Assembly (NCBI GenBank): GCA_022315425.1
Contig: JAIUPT010000010.1
Location: 558,001-622,000, forward strand
DNA from: Pseudevernia furfuracea
Lineage: Eukaryota; Ascomycota; Lecanoromycetes; Lecanorales; Parmeliaceae
Direction: 5' to 3'
DNA length: 64,000 nt
Shown: piece after piece, positions 11,088 to 22,689 of the stretch
Numbering within the stretch: the first letter of the stretch is position 1
How the letters are laid out: the number at the start of each line of letters is the position of its first letter
Made by a program: the position numbers and the translations under genes
Notes under the pieces: model-generated
The model's input: only the letters and a program-made list of their open reading frames with translations
Database searches by the model: none
What the model was told of the DNA's origin: nothing

Positions 11088-12010
11088 TGTATCGAACGGT
11101 TGAAAATAGTACAGTGGCAAAGGAATATACAGAAATTCAAAGATGGACCTGGACAAGACTAAGAGCAGAGGTCGACACTATGTGTAGGGGCAGATGAACG
11201 TCGCCAGAAAGTGGAGGGGACGCTGATGAGTCAATCACTGCGGGAGTCGCCACCACCATTTGCGCAGATTATTTGACGGCGATGAGGCTGAGACGGCCGA
11301 ACAGGGCCGTTTGGCCGCCATGTTTTACCTCCCATAGAGGACCCCTCCTAGACAAGTGAAATATTTAATACGACACCGCAATCTCGGGCTGCGAGCTGCA
11401 TATAGTTATTCTTAGCAGCAGAGTCCTCCGGCGGCGTGATTATGTGATCTTGCACTCATCGAATGCAAATTGAAGGTCTGACGGGCCGTTGCGTGGTTGC
11501 GACCCTCATATCCTTGGCCCAAAACTCATGGAAGATTTATCACTTGTTTCAGCTGCCATTGAAGCGATTTGACACAGATCTTGGCCTGATGAAAGCACAA
11601 GTATCCGCAGACCTTGCACTAGAGCGTGCGTGTAATGTCAGTAATATGGCTAGTAGACCGCGGGGCATATTTGCATAGCCTTGTTTTAGAGGTGGGTGGC
11701 CATTGGCTCCGAGAGCATCGACGAATGCCGGAGCGGATGCGCCTTAGACTATTATTCCCGTTAGCGCCATCCCAAAGCCTCGGTGACTAGCAGAAATTAT
11801 GCAATCCGTCTCGAGTGGTAGATATGCTGAGCATACAACAGTAGTCCTCTTTTTATAGCTGCCCTTCCACCTGCAAAACCCAATCACAGACCCACACTCC
11901 GATGATATAATAAAAAATTACTGATTTCATCCGGTTGAATCACTAGCAGCGGTTCTTGCTGACTTCGATCTCGTTACTCGGTCGTGGTCGTCTTCGGAAC
12001 ATCGCTAGCG
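11088..12010. other. Divergent intergenic region
   Basis: Lies between a minus-strand gene (10358-11087) and a plus-strand gene (from 12011), so it should hold both promoters. An AT-rich run with GATGATATAATAAAAAAT lies about 100 bases upstream of the plus-strand start. No gene was recognised; the frame at 11463-11678 lacks any family signal. Confidence 0.45.
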
Positions 12011-13720
12011 ATGGCTGGTTCCTGGAGGTTCGAGACTCTGGCGATCGTTGTGTGCTGGCTCAGTCTTGCTACCATCGGAGCTCTCTTTTACCACTATGAC
12101 GGGAAGCCATTGCCACGGTGGCCGCTGGGGTTCAACCTCAATAGCATCGCAAACATTCCTGGGAAGTTCATCGAGGGTTCGATAGCATCTGTGATCTATC
12201 CTGTGATGTGCCAACTGAGTTACTTGTGGTTCAGAAAAGCACGGCCGATTCAGGATGCAGAAAACTTTCCTGAGGCTGGTCGCTCTGTCCGCAAGGCACC
12301 TTACATATGGCGAGCTCAGCGGTGTTGGGGACTTGCTTCGCTACTGGCCCTGTGCCTCGTGGTGTCATTTGCTATCACTACCAACGTGCAGCAGGCCATT
12401 TCAGTCAACACCGTTCTGACGCTTTATGGTACGGGAACGGTGCCAATCAGTACAAGGATTTCAAGACCACAAAGCTCAACATCTTCGTTTTCAAATATCG
12501 ATACGCAATTTCTTGTGGCGATCGACGCAGGCTTCATGGGTCAGGACGATCAGTTTCAAAAGATAGAAGCCGCATGTACTGGCGCAAATGAGTGTTATTG
12601 GGACAATTACGAGACATTGACGACGTCTTACCATTGCGAAGACCTTAGCTCTTCGATCGTGCCCTCTTGCTCAGGACCACCAAGCTCTGAGTGCTCGTTC
12701 AAGTTGCCTTTGACATCAGGTGACATGACAGTATCATCTGATCAAAGGTACAGTAGCATGGCTTATATATGGCCTGATTTCATACAAAACATTACCTGGC
12801 CTTATGCTGCGTGGATCGTCATGGCGACTGCCGGCAATGGCTTAGCGGTCGCGAGACAATGCAAGCTGTATTCAACGATCATTCCTTATGCGAGCAGCTG
12901 GATCAACGGGAGCTTTGAGGAGAGAGCCATCGGAGAGCCTTGGCTCAACAGCTCTGAGCCGTTCATCGACAATCCGGAGTGGATCATGAAAAATTTCAGC
13001 ATCAGCGGCATGTCAGCTGTTTCTAGGCAAGAATTTTTCCTCGATTATTTCACAGCCAATAGTACGGAGACTGTAGCGGGAATCGATTTCGGGGGTCAGA
13101 ACCAACACCCAGTTCAGTACGACTCGCTACTCGCAGGTACGCACGAGAGCAACATACTCAATTTGTCATTAGCAATGACGAAGGCAGATCGAATGAGCAC
13201 TCCAATTGACGGCTTATACAAGAGCTCAATCATTCCGGCTACGAACGCAACGTGTCCATCGTTGAGGCAGGAAGAAAGAATTCACATCGAATGGGTCTGG
13301 CTCATCCCAGCTGCCTTCACCATCGTATTCACAAGCATCGTCTTTGCCGTCACGGTCATCTTTACGCGCAGTTCTGGTATTGGCATTCGCAAGGGCAATA
13401 TTCTCGCACTTTTGACTTCTTCGTTTTCTGACGCATCGAGAGTAGATTTCCACAGAGACATGGGATCGTGGGATTTGCGTAGAGGCTGGGGAGCGAATGC
13501 CATCCTTATACGAGACAGGGACGGACTATTTCGGTTTGCTTATCGTGGTGGAGGCAGAAGGCCAAGTCCAGATCTGTCCCCACCGTCTCAGAATTGCGAC
13601 GCCGACTCTGCTTCAGCGTCTCAATATAGCCTTCCGCAGATCCGGGCAAACTCAGAGCAGGGAGAAAAGGAATCTTCTTCCTCTGAAATTGCGCAGAAGA
13701 ATGGTCTGGTCGACAGATAG
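12011..13720 (+). CDS. DUF3176-family membrane protein
   Basis: An uninterrupted frame of 569 residues from ATG 12011. The N-terminus carries a transmembrane helix (AIVVCWLSLATIGALFYHY) running straight into DGKPLPRWPLGFNLNSI, the hallmark of DUF3176 proteins. A second predicted helix lies at about residues 108-127. A large Cys- and Asn-glycosylation-rich middle region follows, presumably lumenal or extracellular, then a C-terminal helix near residues 430-455 (LIPAAFTIVFTSIVFAVTVI) and a polar tail. The family is restricted to filamentous fungi and has no established function. The start is slightly uncertain: many relatives have a longer N-terminus, and a GCTGAC...CTAG splice acceptor-like sequence just before the ATG could join an upstream exon. 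Confidence 0.8.
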   Translation: MAGSWRFETLAIVVCWLSLATIGALFYHYDGKPLPRWPLGFNLNSIANIPGKFIEGSIASVIYPVMCQLSYLWFRKARPIQDAENFPEAGRSVRKAPYIWRAQRCWGLASLLALCLVVSFAITTNVQQAISVNTVLTLYGTGTVPISTRISRPQSSTSSFSNIDTQFLVAIDAGFMGQDDQFQKIEAACTGANECYWDNYETLTTSYHCEDLSSSIVPSCSGPPSSECSFKLPLTSGDMTVSSDQRYSSMAYIWPDFIQNITWPYAAWIVMATAGNGLAVARQCKLYSTIIPYASSWINGSFEERAIGEPWLNSSEPFIDNPEWIMKNFSISGMSAVSRQEFFLDYFTANSTETVAGIDFGGQNQHPVQYDSLLAGTHESNILNLSLAMTKADRMSTPIDGLYKSSIIPATNATCPSLRQEERIHIEWVWLIPAAFTIVFTSIVFAVTVIFTRSSGIGIRKGNILALLTSSFSDASRVDFHRDMGSWDLRRGWGANAILIRDRDGLFRFAYRGGGRRPSPDLSPPSQNCDADSASASQYSLPQIRANSEQGEKESSSSEIAQKNGLVDR

Positions 13721-14763
13721 GAACAGTTGGCGAAGTCATGGGCTGAGTGATTGGACACCATACGAGTTACCCCGCAGAGGGCTTCACGGGCGTCAAAGGC
13801 CCAGCAAGAGACGCTCTTCCTTAAGGCAGGATAACACTTATGTCATATGCTCTTGATAGACCTGTGTTGATATCTCTATAATCACTTCAATCGTGAATGC
13901 ACAGAAGCCAGATTGATGTTAGCTCCAACCTTTCTCGTTTTCACCACCCAAAAAACCCAAAAAAGCCCCCAGCACCAGCCAAGATTAGCGTACTCTTGGA
14001 TCACTGAACACTAATGAAATTTATTTTATAAAACAACTAACAAGATGCTATAAGAAATTATACGCTTTACAGATAATATATATCGTTTATGAAGAATACC
14101 TTTGCTTCTTTGTTTCCCCCTTCCGAGACTCAATGCGTCAAAGGTTGATTGCTGTCTAGGTATGGGTACGCAGCCAATGGATGCCGTCTAGGAACCCTCG
14201 AATTGTTGGAATATACTCACTGGCCTTATCGGGCTGACGGCTAGTACACATGAGACATGACGGCCTTCCTTTTTCTTCTTCTTCCTTTTTCTTCTCAATG
14301 ACAACTTCTCCACTCTATGTTGTACACACTACACTCCGAAGTACAATGTTAACCGGCTTGCCCTTTCTGTCCATGTTCTGTCTATGCTAGTGAGCGGCGC
14401 CGTAGTGTAATAACTCCAATCACAGCCAGGGTTGACTTGAGAGTCTAGTCGAGGACCAGACGGAAAGCAAAGAAAGATCTCAGTCAACTACTAAAACCAG
14501 AACTGCAAAACATTCTTCGACAACAAAATTCCCGGGAGACAGGTCCTGTATGCACCGGATGAGGCGCTCACCAGAATTAATCGCAAATCACCATCTCCAA
14601 CATGATTTGTATTCACCCCGGAACTCAGAGGTCTGGGGTGCTTCAAGGACTCGGGTCGCCATGGGCTTCTAGATTGGAGTCGTTCGAATATAAAGTTCAT
14701 GATAATCTTAGAAGGCAGTAGTTACACACGGCATAATACTCCACAAGTTCTTCGCACTATCAA
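13721..14763. other. Convergent 3' intergenic region
   Basis: Downstream of the plus-strand DUF3176 gene and the minus-strand sulfotransferase-like gene. Contains a polypyrimidine tract (CTTCCTTTTTCTTCTTCTTC region, about 14268-14295). The short frame at 14491-14700 has no family signal. I see no gene here. Confidence 0.4.
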
Positions 14764-15940
14764 TCATGCACGTAGACAGAACTGGCTCAAATATTCATAG
14801 TCTGGCATCGCAGCTATTGCAAACCGCCCCAGATCAGCAGCCACATGTTCTCCAAATTCCGCCGTCCACTTCACCATTTCCTCATCAATGTCCAAAGACT
14901 TGTCGCCACGCTAGCGAAGAGAAAGCACTTAAGTCAGCTTTAGGGAACGGAGGGTCACGGTAAGATTTTGGTAGGATTGGAGCGTACTTTGTTCCCTTCT
15001 ATCACCCCCGTAGAGCTCAGAAGGGTGTCAAAGAATCCACACATTATCTTGTCTTTAGGCCGTTCTTCCCTTGGAATAGCATTCCATGAGTACTGAACCC
15101 CGCTCGAATCGATATGCCAGATGTCACAAAGTTTTGACACAATGGCTTGAGTGCTGTGTACCACATCTTCAGCGTCTATGACAAGTGGCCAGATAGGCTT
15201 TTCTTTCGTGCTGTTCATCGTACTGCAGCTGGAGTATGGATGGGCGAGGTCATCGTTCTCCGAGTAGAATTCTCGATAAGAATCAAAGATGATCCGTAAC
15301 CATCGGAAACTGGTGTATATTGCGAAATCTTCGTCTGCAGTTTGCAATTTGAACACGTCTGTCTGCTTACGGTAGAAAGATGGGATCATGCGAGCCGGAT
15401 GACGGATGAGAATGAGTGGTGAGAGAGACGTGTAAAGGTCATCAGGGATCCATGTTGGGTTACTCATTTTACCACTTGGCGTTGAAGCCGATTTCTCGTA
15501 AAATGAGTCAGGAGCCTTGTCACGAAAATTTTGTTGTTTCAGAAGGCACAAGCCGTGATCCTTGACAAAGGCTATCTTTCCCTACGCAGGCCGCTCCGTC
15601 AGTCTTCTCTCTGGGCCCATCATTCTCATTCCTTGCATGTCATGCGATTTACCTTCTTCTCAGCTGTCGCAATTGACTCTGTGAGGCGCTGAGCCGCTAC
15701 CTGATAAGTCTCTCTCTCCATATGAGTGTTCGAGGCTAAATCTTCTTGTGCATCTTCTGCAACACTGCAGTGTTTGAGAGTGAGTTGTATCCTTTCAGGT
15801 CCGTACATAGAAGCGCCTATGAAAGGATGGAAGATGTTCTCAAGTTCCTCATGGTTTGCAAACAACTTGTTGAACATCTGAGACACAGTGCGTGGATGAT
15901 CAAAGACAAAGATGCGACGGGGAACTAGCGGTTCTGTCAT
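14764..15940 (-). CDS. Sulfotransferase-like P-loop protein
   Basis: Three exons: 15940-15653, 15581-14988 and 14910-14764 (1029 nt, 342 residues). Both introns have consistent phases; the second has a GCTGAC branch site. The N-terminal stretch RRIFVFDHPRTVSQMFNKLF matches the phosphosulfate-binding loop of fungal sulfotransferase-like proteins. At the junction the protein reads GKIAFVKDHG, and exon 2 contains LILIRHPARMIPSFYRK, the family's 3'-phosphate-binding R-HP motif. The last exon ends in a Trp- and acid-rich helix. These proteins are thought to transfer sulfate from PAPS to small molecules, but the substrate is unknown. Start 15940 (MTEPL) is preferred over 15988, which would add 16 residues ahead of the conserved loop. 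Confidence 0.75.
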
Positions 15941-15988
15941 TCTGGGCAAGGTTGAGAAAGGATAATGGGAGTCGTAGAAAAGGAACAA

Positions 15989-16709
15989 CCAATATTGGCC
16001 ATATCATAGTCCCTCTTAGCAGCCATATCAGGCCAGCTCTTGGTTCAGTTATTGAGAGGAAGAATGACATGCACTGTCAGCAACCTGCAGTCGCTAGCAG
16101 CATGCGCTGTCAGCAGAGTACCCCCTGACGAGGGGGCGTTGGGGAGACTAAAATAGAAGGTTTCTTTTCTTTCCGTATGAGATTATGAGCATAGCTTCCT
16201 CATTGGAAGAGGTGATTGAAGGCGTGACTCGAAGACTGTCACATTGTGATTTACATTATCATTCGTGCCTTGCAAGGGAACCTACGGGAACCTACTTTCC
16301 TATTGCATTTCTTGGTTCAACTCCCGACGGTTAGGGTTAGGGTACGACGACCGCAAAGCTAGGAGCTCTACTTACTACGACTTCCAGTCTTGAAAAAATC
16401 AAAAATCACGAAAATTGTAGAATTGACTCAAGATAGAGAGACTTTCACATGACGAGGATATACAACAGTAAGCTCAATCTGCATCGAAATGCTGACACAG
16501 TTATCTTCCAAGTTTCTCGGCTTCAGTCTAGCCTCCTTGGGTTTCTTTTAAGCGGATTACTGTTTGTACGCTGAATCAGCACTCGTGGATATAAGTAACA
16601 AAATGTGTCAACTTCCTCCTCTTCTTCCTACACATCTCGCCCTACGCAAAATATCTTTTTTGATATGTTTTGAAACCCCTTTTACCCATTGAATCTACCC
16701 GGCAGCACC
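15989..16709. other. Divergent promoter region with two TTAGGG units
   Basis: Separates the minus-strand sulfotransferase-like gene from the plus-strand MFS gene. It contains a TTAGGGTTAGGG pair at 16331-16342 and a CT-rich tract just upstream of the MFS start (about 16611-16640). No gene was recognised. Confidence 0.4.
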
Positions 16710-18789
16710 ATGCAGGATCATCTAATGGCAAAAATACGGTCTTTGCCGGACACGCTGCTCCAAAAAAGCCCCTATTACATTCTAGCCGTGGTGTACGTTT
16801 TGAACAAGCTCGCTTGAGAGTCGGACGCAACCAGTAACACTGACGGGCTCATCTGCAGATGTACAGCAATGTTTCTGGACCTCGCCAACCTCTCAGCCGT
16901 CACCATTGCTCTGCCCACTATCCAGAAGGACTTGAATGTGGAGGTGGCAGAACTCCAGTGGACCATATCAGCCTATGCTCTTACTGTAAGTCATCAGCAC
17001 CTTGGCCGTACCAGATCTCATCTGCAAAGCTACGCCCACTAAGTCTTGCAGTTTGGCGGCTTTCTCCTTCTTGGAGGTCGGGCGGGAGATATTTGGGGGT
17101 ATACGCTCAGCCCGTTTAGAAAGACAATCGTTTCTTACTAAGTCTCTATAGCCATCGGAATGTACTGCTGTTTGGCATGTCTTTCTTTGCTTTATTCACA
17201 ATGGTCTCCGCGTTGACGCCCTCATTCATTGGTCTTGCGATTGCCAGGGCGTTTCAAGGTAATGATAGTAATACTGGGCTAAGCGAATGTCAATTCAAGA
17301 GGCTGAAATCTCCTGTAGGCATCGGTGCAGCCTTCACTATCCCTCCGGCCCAAGCTCACATCGCCATCTACTTCAGCGACCCGAAGAAGAAAGTGAGGGC
17401 ACTAGGCTACTGGGGAGCCGCTGGCTCTCTAGGTTTTATGTATGTTGTCAAGAGGGTATTTCCAAGGTATATCTAACTCACGTACATCGTAGTGTGGGCC
17501 TTATTCTTGGGGGAGTCCTAACCGACTTGCTCACTTGGCGGTGGATTTTTTGGATCTCACTCATCCTTTCAAGCATCGTGATTCCATCAGCCATGCTTAT
17601 CCTGCCGTATCCCCAAACAAAGCGCCAGCCACAACTGGATCCTTGTCAAAATGTTGAAGATTGCGGGGATTTACCAAACCCCCCAAAAAGCGTTCTGACT
17701 TTGCTGCGCGAGCGTATGGTTCGTTTTGATGTGCTGGGCATTTTCTTGGGAATCCCAGGATTATTGATACTCAATTATTCTCTCACCTTAGCCAACTCGG
17801 ACGGCTGGGGTTCTGGACAGATCATTGGGACACTAGTGGCCGCGGTAGTCCTCCTCGCACTCTTCCTATTGCATGAACGAAGGGCTACAATTCCGCTAAT
17901 GCCAAGTCGGCTTTTCCATGATCTGTCTTTCAACCTCACCCTCGTACTCGCAGTCAACACTTATGCCGTACGGCAAGCGTGTACGTACTTTCTGACAATC
18001 CAGCTCCAGGCCCAGGGGAACAGTCCAATCCACACGGCAGTACTCTTCATTCCTTTGGGGATTAGTGCATTGTTCGCTAACTCTGTGGCTGGGCGTTTGG
18101 TGCCAAAGTTAGGGGCCCGAGTAATGGTGAGCCAACTCACAATCCCAGATTCCTGGCGCATGTTCGTTGATACCTAACGCTAGTTTGTCGTTGGTTGGAT
18201 GCTCTGCATTCCCGGCATCGTTTTGTTTTCCTTCATAAGCCCAACGACTTCCTACTGGCGATATACCTTTCCTGGTATGATTCTGTATATTGCGGGACTT
18301 GGTTGGGTCTACATCACCGCAAACTTTGTCGTTGTCTCTTCGGCCTCCAAATCAGATCAAGGTGTTGTAGCTGCCGTCTTCAACGTTGCACTGCAAGTGG
18401 GAGGATCCGTTCTTGGGCTAGCTATCTTGACCGCTGTTGCTCAAGGTGTGGATAAAAAGTACGGCGTTAAGCAGTCCCATCCTGACGGTCAGCTGTCGGA
18501 GATCGGTTACCAGTCGGTATACTATTCCTGCATCATACTGTGCGGTATTGGGCTTCTCCTATCGCTTTTCGCTATCAAGATTCCAGACAGTAGCTCCTTC
18601 GTGAAGACAAGCAGTCCTCCAGCGCCAAGCCCTGTGGAGATCTCTCTGGAGCCACTGACTAATACGTCTCGAGTGGAGAATGGAGCCTTTCAGGATCCAT
18701 TAGAGAGATCAGCACAGAAGCAAGAGCTGAAGGAACGTCTCGAAACAAGTTCTCGCAGGCTATCTCGGCAGAGAAATTTACCAGGGTGA
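16710..18789 (+). CDS. MFS drug:H+ antiporter, DHA2 (14-TM) type
   Basis: Seven exons: 16710-16792, 16859-16985, 17052-17098, 17152-17258, 17319-17439, 17493-18126 and 18184-18789 (1725 nt, 574 residues); all six introns are GT-AG with matching phases. Family signatures read across junctions: MFLDLANLSAVTIALPTIQKDL, LGGRAGDIWGHRNVLL (the motif A loop between TM2 and TM3), then ARAFQGIGAAF, and GLILGGVLTDLLTWRWIFWI (DHA2 motif C region). Exon 6 holds the extra central helices typical of 14-TM DHA2 members. The protein would sit in the plasma membrane and export toxicants or metabolites. The substrate cannot be read from the sequence, and no biosynthetic genes are adjacent. Confidence 0.88.
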
Positions 18790-19300
18790 CTGGTCTGGTG
18801 ATATGAGAGAGAATGTCTTGGGCAGCAGTTGTGTGGTGGAATTCGAGAATACCGAGTTGGGCGTACAATACTAGTGCAGTATGCGTTTTATTTTCGTGGA
18901 AAGCGCGATAGACCAGGGCATAGGCCTACTTTTAGTTTAAACCATGAACCGTTGATGGAATAGATAATTTACTGCTTGCAAGACAGAAATTCTTTCTTCT
19001 AGGAATGTAATCGACACAGAGAAGCCCTTCAAGTACACGACTTGTGCGCCCTTCTCTCACCACTCCTTCTCAGGTGACCGAGACTTAGATTAACTCAGTA
19101 CTAACCAATCAACCCATAGAAGTGATCAACTCAGTGCCGCGAGGTTCGACAAAAGTCTGTGCCAAGAGTTCGGTGTAGAGCTTCGGCGAATGGACGCAAC
19201 GGGGCGAGTTGGGGCGGGTTTGGGGGGTTTTTAGCGGTTGCAAAATGAGATTTCAGCCTGAAAAATAGCAGGCCCACGACATTTTCATATCAGTCCTACC
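18790..19300. other. Intergenic stretch, nothing recognised
   Basis: 3' region of the MFS gene followed by non-coding sequence; no repeat or RNA gene was seen. Confidence 0.4.
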
Positions 19301-19417
19301 CATACCTTTGATTCCGTGATATTCACCACCTGCCATCTCTACAACCACAGCTTCTTTCAAGATCAGCCCTTTTCCTACTTTGTCAAGAAGGACCTCAGCC
19401 AGAGCACTGCGAAAAGG

Positions 19418-20279
19418 ACCCCATCTCAACCCGTCACCGAGACTGTAATACTTCACTTAAAAAAGGGTGTTCATCTCGAAAATGTGGCATCCGGCACCGG
19501 CGCCAGTAGCAGCCCCGCACTACCGGCATTCTTCCAGTTGATCGACATCATTAGGTTTCAACAAGGGTTCATACGTCAATTCTGGGTGATTGGTCTCTAC
19601 TTGGCTCTCTCCATGATTAAGCTGAAGCATAGTATAGGGTCATCAAGTCGAAGATCAACACAACTTTGTTTGGTCTATCGGTAACCTCACTTCTAGATGA
19701 TCCCTAGGGGGCCGCATTTCTGAGCCGTGGTCATCTTGTCGAATAATTGGTATGTTCTAGATTGGGAGTCCTTCGAACACAACACCGCATTCATCAACTC
19801 CGAAGAACACAACTCATTTATGGCCGGCATGGGTCACGTGTTTGATCTTGAATTGGCGGCACCTTTTACAAGTATGCCCCTCCCTCGTTGTGCTTCTGGC
19901 TTTTGGAGCTCAGTCGGATTCAGTGTATACCCGTTTCACCTATGATCCCGTTGCGGCTCTTAAAGCACCAGTGGCTGAAGGTGCCTTCTTCACTGTGCCA
20001 AATGGCGCGCGCGAAGACGCAAAGACCTTGATCGAAGACGCATTGATACATAGTACGCATCCCGTAATAACGGTTGGCAAAAGCTCGGGAGGTGCTATTG
20101 GCTGGGGTGAGTTGAATCACATCAAATGGAGGGAGACTCCGGAACATGCCCAAGTTATTGAAGATACGGGACGGTCACCGCTGAGCAACCTTGGTCTGGG
20201 GAACGCCAGGATGCCGGGCGGAAATATCCTCGTCCCGAACTCAAGCATGTTCCACGAGAGATTTCGCGTAGGGATATAA
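19418..20279 (+). pseudogene. ABM-like (dimeric alpha/beta-barrel) gene, possibly broken
   Basis: Segments read like a fungal two-domain ABM-type protein: PVTETVILHLKKGVHLENVA (first beta-strand region), then ALPAFFQLIDIIRFQQGFIRQFW, then WYVLDWESFEHNTAFINS, and after an intron (about 19871-19921, GTATGC...TTCAG) TRFTYDPVAALKAPVAEGAF and DALIHSTHPVITVGKSSGGA. The intron around 19870 joins in phase. Between the FW at about 19583 and WYVLDW at about 19748 I could not find splice sites that restore the usual intervening strand, and a clear ATG is lacking. Either the model is more complex or the gene has decayed. Relatives are small oxygenase-like or stress-response barrels of unknown substrate. 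Confidence 0.45.
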
Positions 20280-21301
20280 TAAGAAGCAAAAGTAAGGTAA
20301 ATCATTCCAATTGAAAAGGAAAGATCGAGAGTGCGTCATGGCCGATTCGATTATAGCGTGCCTCCCATGTTCCCTAAAGGGGGGGTTTTTTTTAGACATT
20401 GGTGCAACTCTCGAACGCACTGGTGGCACAAACATCCATAAACACCAACTAATCCAATCCGGTTTCGAGTTTCAACTAACAAGACACCACAATCTATAGC
20501 TAAGGCCAACCTAGTCCTATCATTGCGTCGATTACTCGTTCATCCTGAGCAAGAGCTGTCTTTCAAAATTGATTTGGTTGCAGGTTGAATGTTCAATAGC
20601 GAGATAGCTACTTGTTGATGTTTGTCGTGTCTATAGTATTTGGGTTTGTACCCCACTGGTGCCACCGCCTCGACGGCCACATTTTCTTGGGCACCTCGCC
20701 TGCCACGGTGTCAACACTGCCGCAGAACCCTTGATCGGGACCCTTCAGTAATAGGAGGTAGCCCCTATTTGTATAATTAGTTGACTTTGCGCCAGGACGA
20801 GAGTAGCCTTCGCCACTGTACATCCGACGGTACCAGCGCGTATATCGTTTCGCGGCAATTTGACCACGCAAATTCCTTTTCTAGCCGAAACAGTTTAAAA
20901 TACTATTTCAGACTCTCAGGCTTTCGCTAAGGATGATGGAATGAATTCTTGAGACAGCGATCATGTATCAGAAATCCAAAGTTGGCATCTTCAATATGGA
21001 GGCGCCAAAACTGCAACCGAAACCGCATTATCGAGGGTTTCAAAGTTTCCGAAATGCGATGAGTAGGTAGGTCACGTCTGGGCGTCGAATGAATATAAAT
21101 GAGCCTTTCCCTCCCGTTCATCATTCCAACCAAACATCAAAACCCTCCGCAGCAGATAAGGTCCCAACGAAAGAAGACGATCACCCCTCGAAAACTCCCA
21201 AGACAGCCTCACCCACACCAACAGCCCATACATCAGCGGCTTTCAACAGCTCGAAAGAAGCAACCTCCACAACGGGTAAATCCCTACCACCAACCAAAAC
21301 C
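20280..21301. other. Intergenic stretch upstream of a secreted-protein gene
   Basis: A G/T homopolymer run occurs at about 20381-20394. The minus frame at 20608-20871 has no family signal. A TATAAA at about 21094 lies roughly 200 bases before the next start codon and could serve as its promoter element. Confidence 0.35.
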
Positions 21302-21823
21302 ATGCTTCCCTCCCTCGCCATCCTCCTACCTTTCGCCGCCTTCTTACCGCTCGGGCTCACTGTACCCTCCCCCCGCGGCGGCGGCGGTCTCGCTCTCGCA
21401 GGCCTAGCCGGCGCATTAACCGCCGAAGGCATAAACACCATCGACACATCCGATCCGCCCGACTCGGGCTTCGGCGCCAGCAGCACCTGCACCTACAGCA
21501 GCGGGAGCGCGACCAATGCCGACGCCACCAACCCGGCCTGGACAAGTTCCATGACCGGGTGTCTGAACGCCTTGAACGCTACCAACTGGAACGGTAACGA
21601 GTGCGCGCCGCCGGTGGGCGGGGTGAAGTTTGGATTTTGGAAGGGCGAGAACGATTATGATGATCCGGTTGATTGTTATGGGAGGTGTGCGGGATGTTTG
21701 TCGAAGGCGATTAGTGCCGGTCAGGCCGTGACGACGAAGTGTCAGTATGAGTATAGCACGCATAGGGCAGTGCTTGGGACTAAGACTCATACTTGCACTA
21801 TGGGATATGATGCTGGAGGGTAG
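21302..21823 (+). CDS. Small secreted Cys-containing protein, unknown
   Basis: 173 residues from ATG 21302. The open frame continues upstream to 21089, but the upstream part is Pro/Ser/Thr/Lys-rich 5'-leader-like sequence, and the chosen Met begins a strong signal peptide (MLPSLAILLPFAAFLPLGLT). A Gly/Ala-rich segment follows, then a domain with eight cysteines (SSTCTYS, TGCLNAL, NECAPP, DCYGRCAGC, TKCQYEY, HTCTMGY). There is no TM helix or GPI tail, so the protein should be fully secreted. I do not recognise the family. Small size, Cys content and position in a gene-poor region suit a candidate effector or wall-associated protein, but that is inference. First-half codons are GC-rich. Confidence 0.6.
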   Translation: MLPSLAILLPFAAFLPLGLTVPSPRGGGGLALAGLAGALTAEGINTIDTSDPPDSGFGASSTCTYSSGSATNADATNPAWTSSMTGCLNALNATNWNGNECAPPVGGVKFGFWKGENDYDDPVDCYGRCAGCLSKAISAGQAVTTKCQYEYSTHRAVLGTKTHTCTMGYDAGG

Positions 21824-22689
21824 GGAGGTAGTCAAAGATAGCACGGCGAGGTCAGCTTTCGGGACGCTGACGCGTTGGTTTTGTTGGATATGGGTTTGGG
21901 GACTTCCATCGCACTGCGGATCTCGTGAGGGATGTGTGGCGGTACTGTTGGGTCATCATATTGAGTCGTACATCGTCCCGTGGTAGGAGTCTGATTGTAA
22001 GATAGCTGGAAGATAGTGAAGATGATGACTTGCTCGAATGCATCTGTTGTACCATGTGACTCACGCCATCTCTCCGAATGAGAAGTGCCAAAGAAGCTCA
22101 AGCTCTGTACCAGAGAATACGATGACAACAAAATACTCATAATCTGCTAAAAATGGTAAAAGCAAATCCCCAGACTCGCGACCCTTTCAGCGTTTTCAGC
22201 AATTGTATAAAGAAATGCATCGAAAGACGTACCATAACACCGAGTTACGAAAATAAACCGCTCGAGGTAACAATCAAAAGTGCAACAGCTTCGCCGTATC
22301 AATTGACATCGATCTTCCGGCGTTCTACAGAGAATGGCAAGCGAATGAAAGTATGCGGCCCACTTCGAAGTAAGCTAGAAATCCTGCGTCGCTGTTGGAT
22401 CTCGTGTTTTCTTTTCATCCCGTCTCTCGTATACACTAGATCTAATGAAGCTTCGAGCATCATGTCTTTGTTAATTGCATATCTCTTCGCGCGTTAAGAC
22501 ACTTTGAGGTTCTTTAACATTGTAGATTTTGAAAGTTTTGTACGCTGAAGCTTTGCATATCCTGCTAAGCTAAGGTAGTTGCTACAGAGTCAACAATTCA
22601 TGCCTAAATGCCGATTACCTGCATGCTATGCTACCTTCTTATCCATGTGCTCATATCCTAGCGAGAGCCAGTACCTTCCTTCTTCGCGC
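21824..22689. other. Convergent intergenic region
   Basis: Between the secreted-protein gene (plus) and the 3' end of the protease-like gene (minus). A plus-strand frame of 114 codons (22153-22497) has no domain, no signal peptide and no homologue I know; I do not call it. Confidence 0.4.

Noticed and set aside
16710..18789. MFS and sulfotransferase-like genes as part of a secondary-metabolite cluster
   Set aside because: No backbone enzyme (PKS, NRPS, terpene cyclase, DMATS) or cluster regulator occurs in the window.
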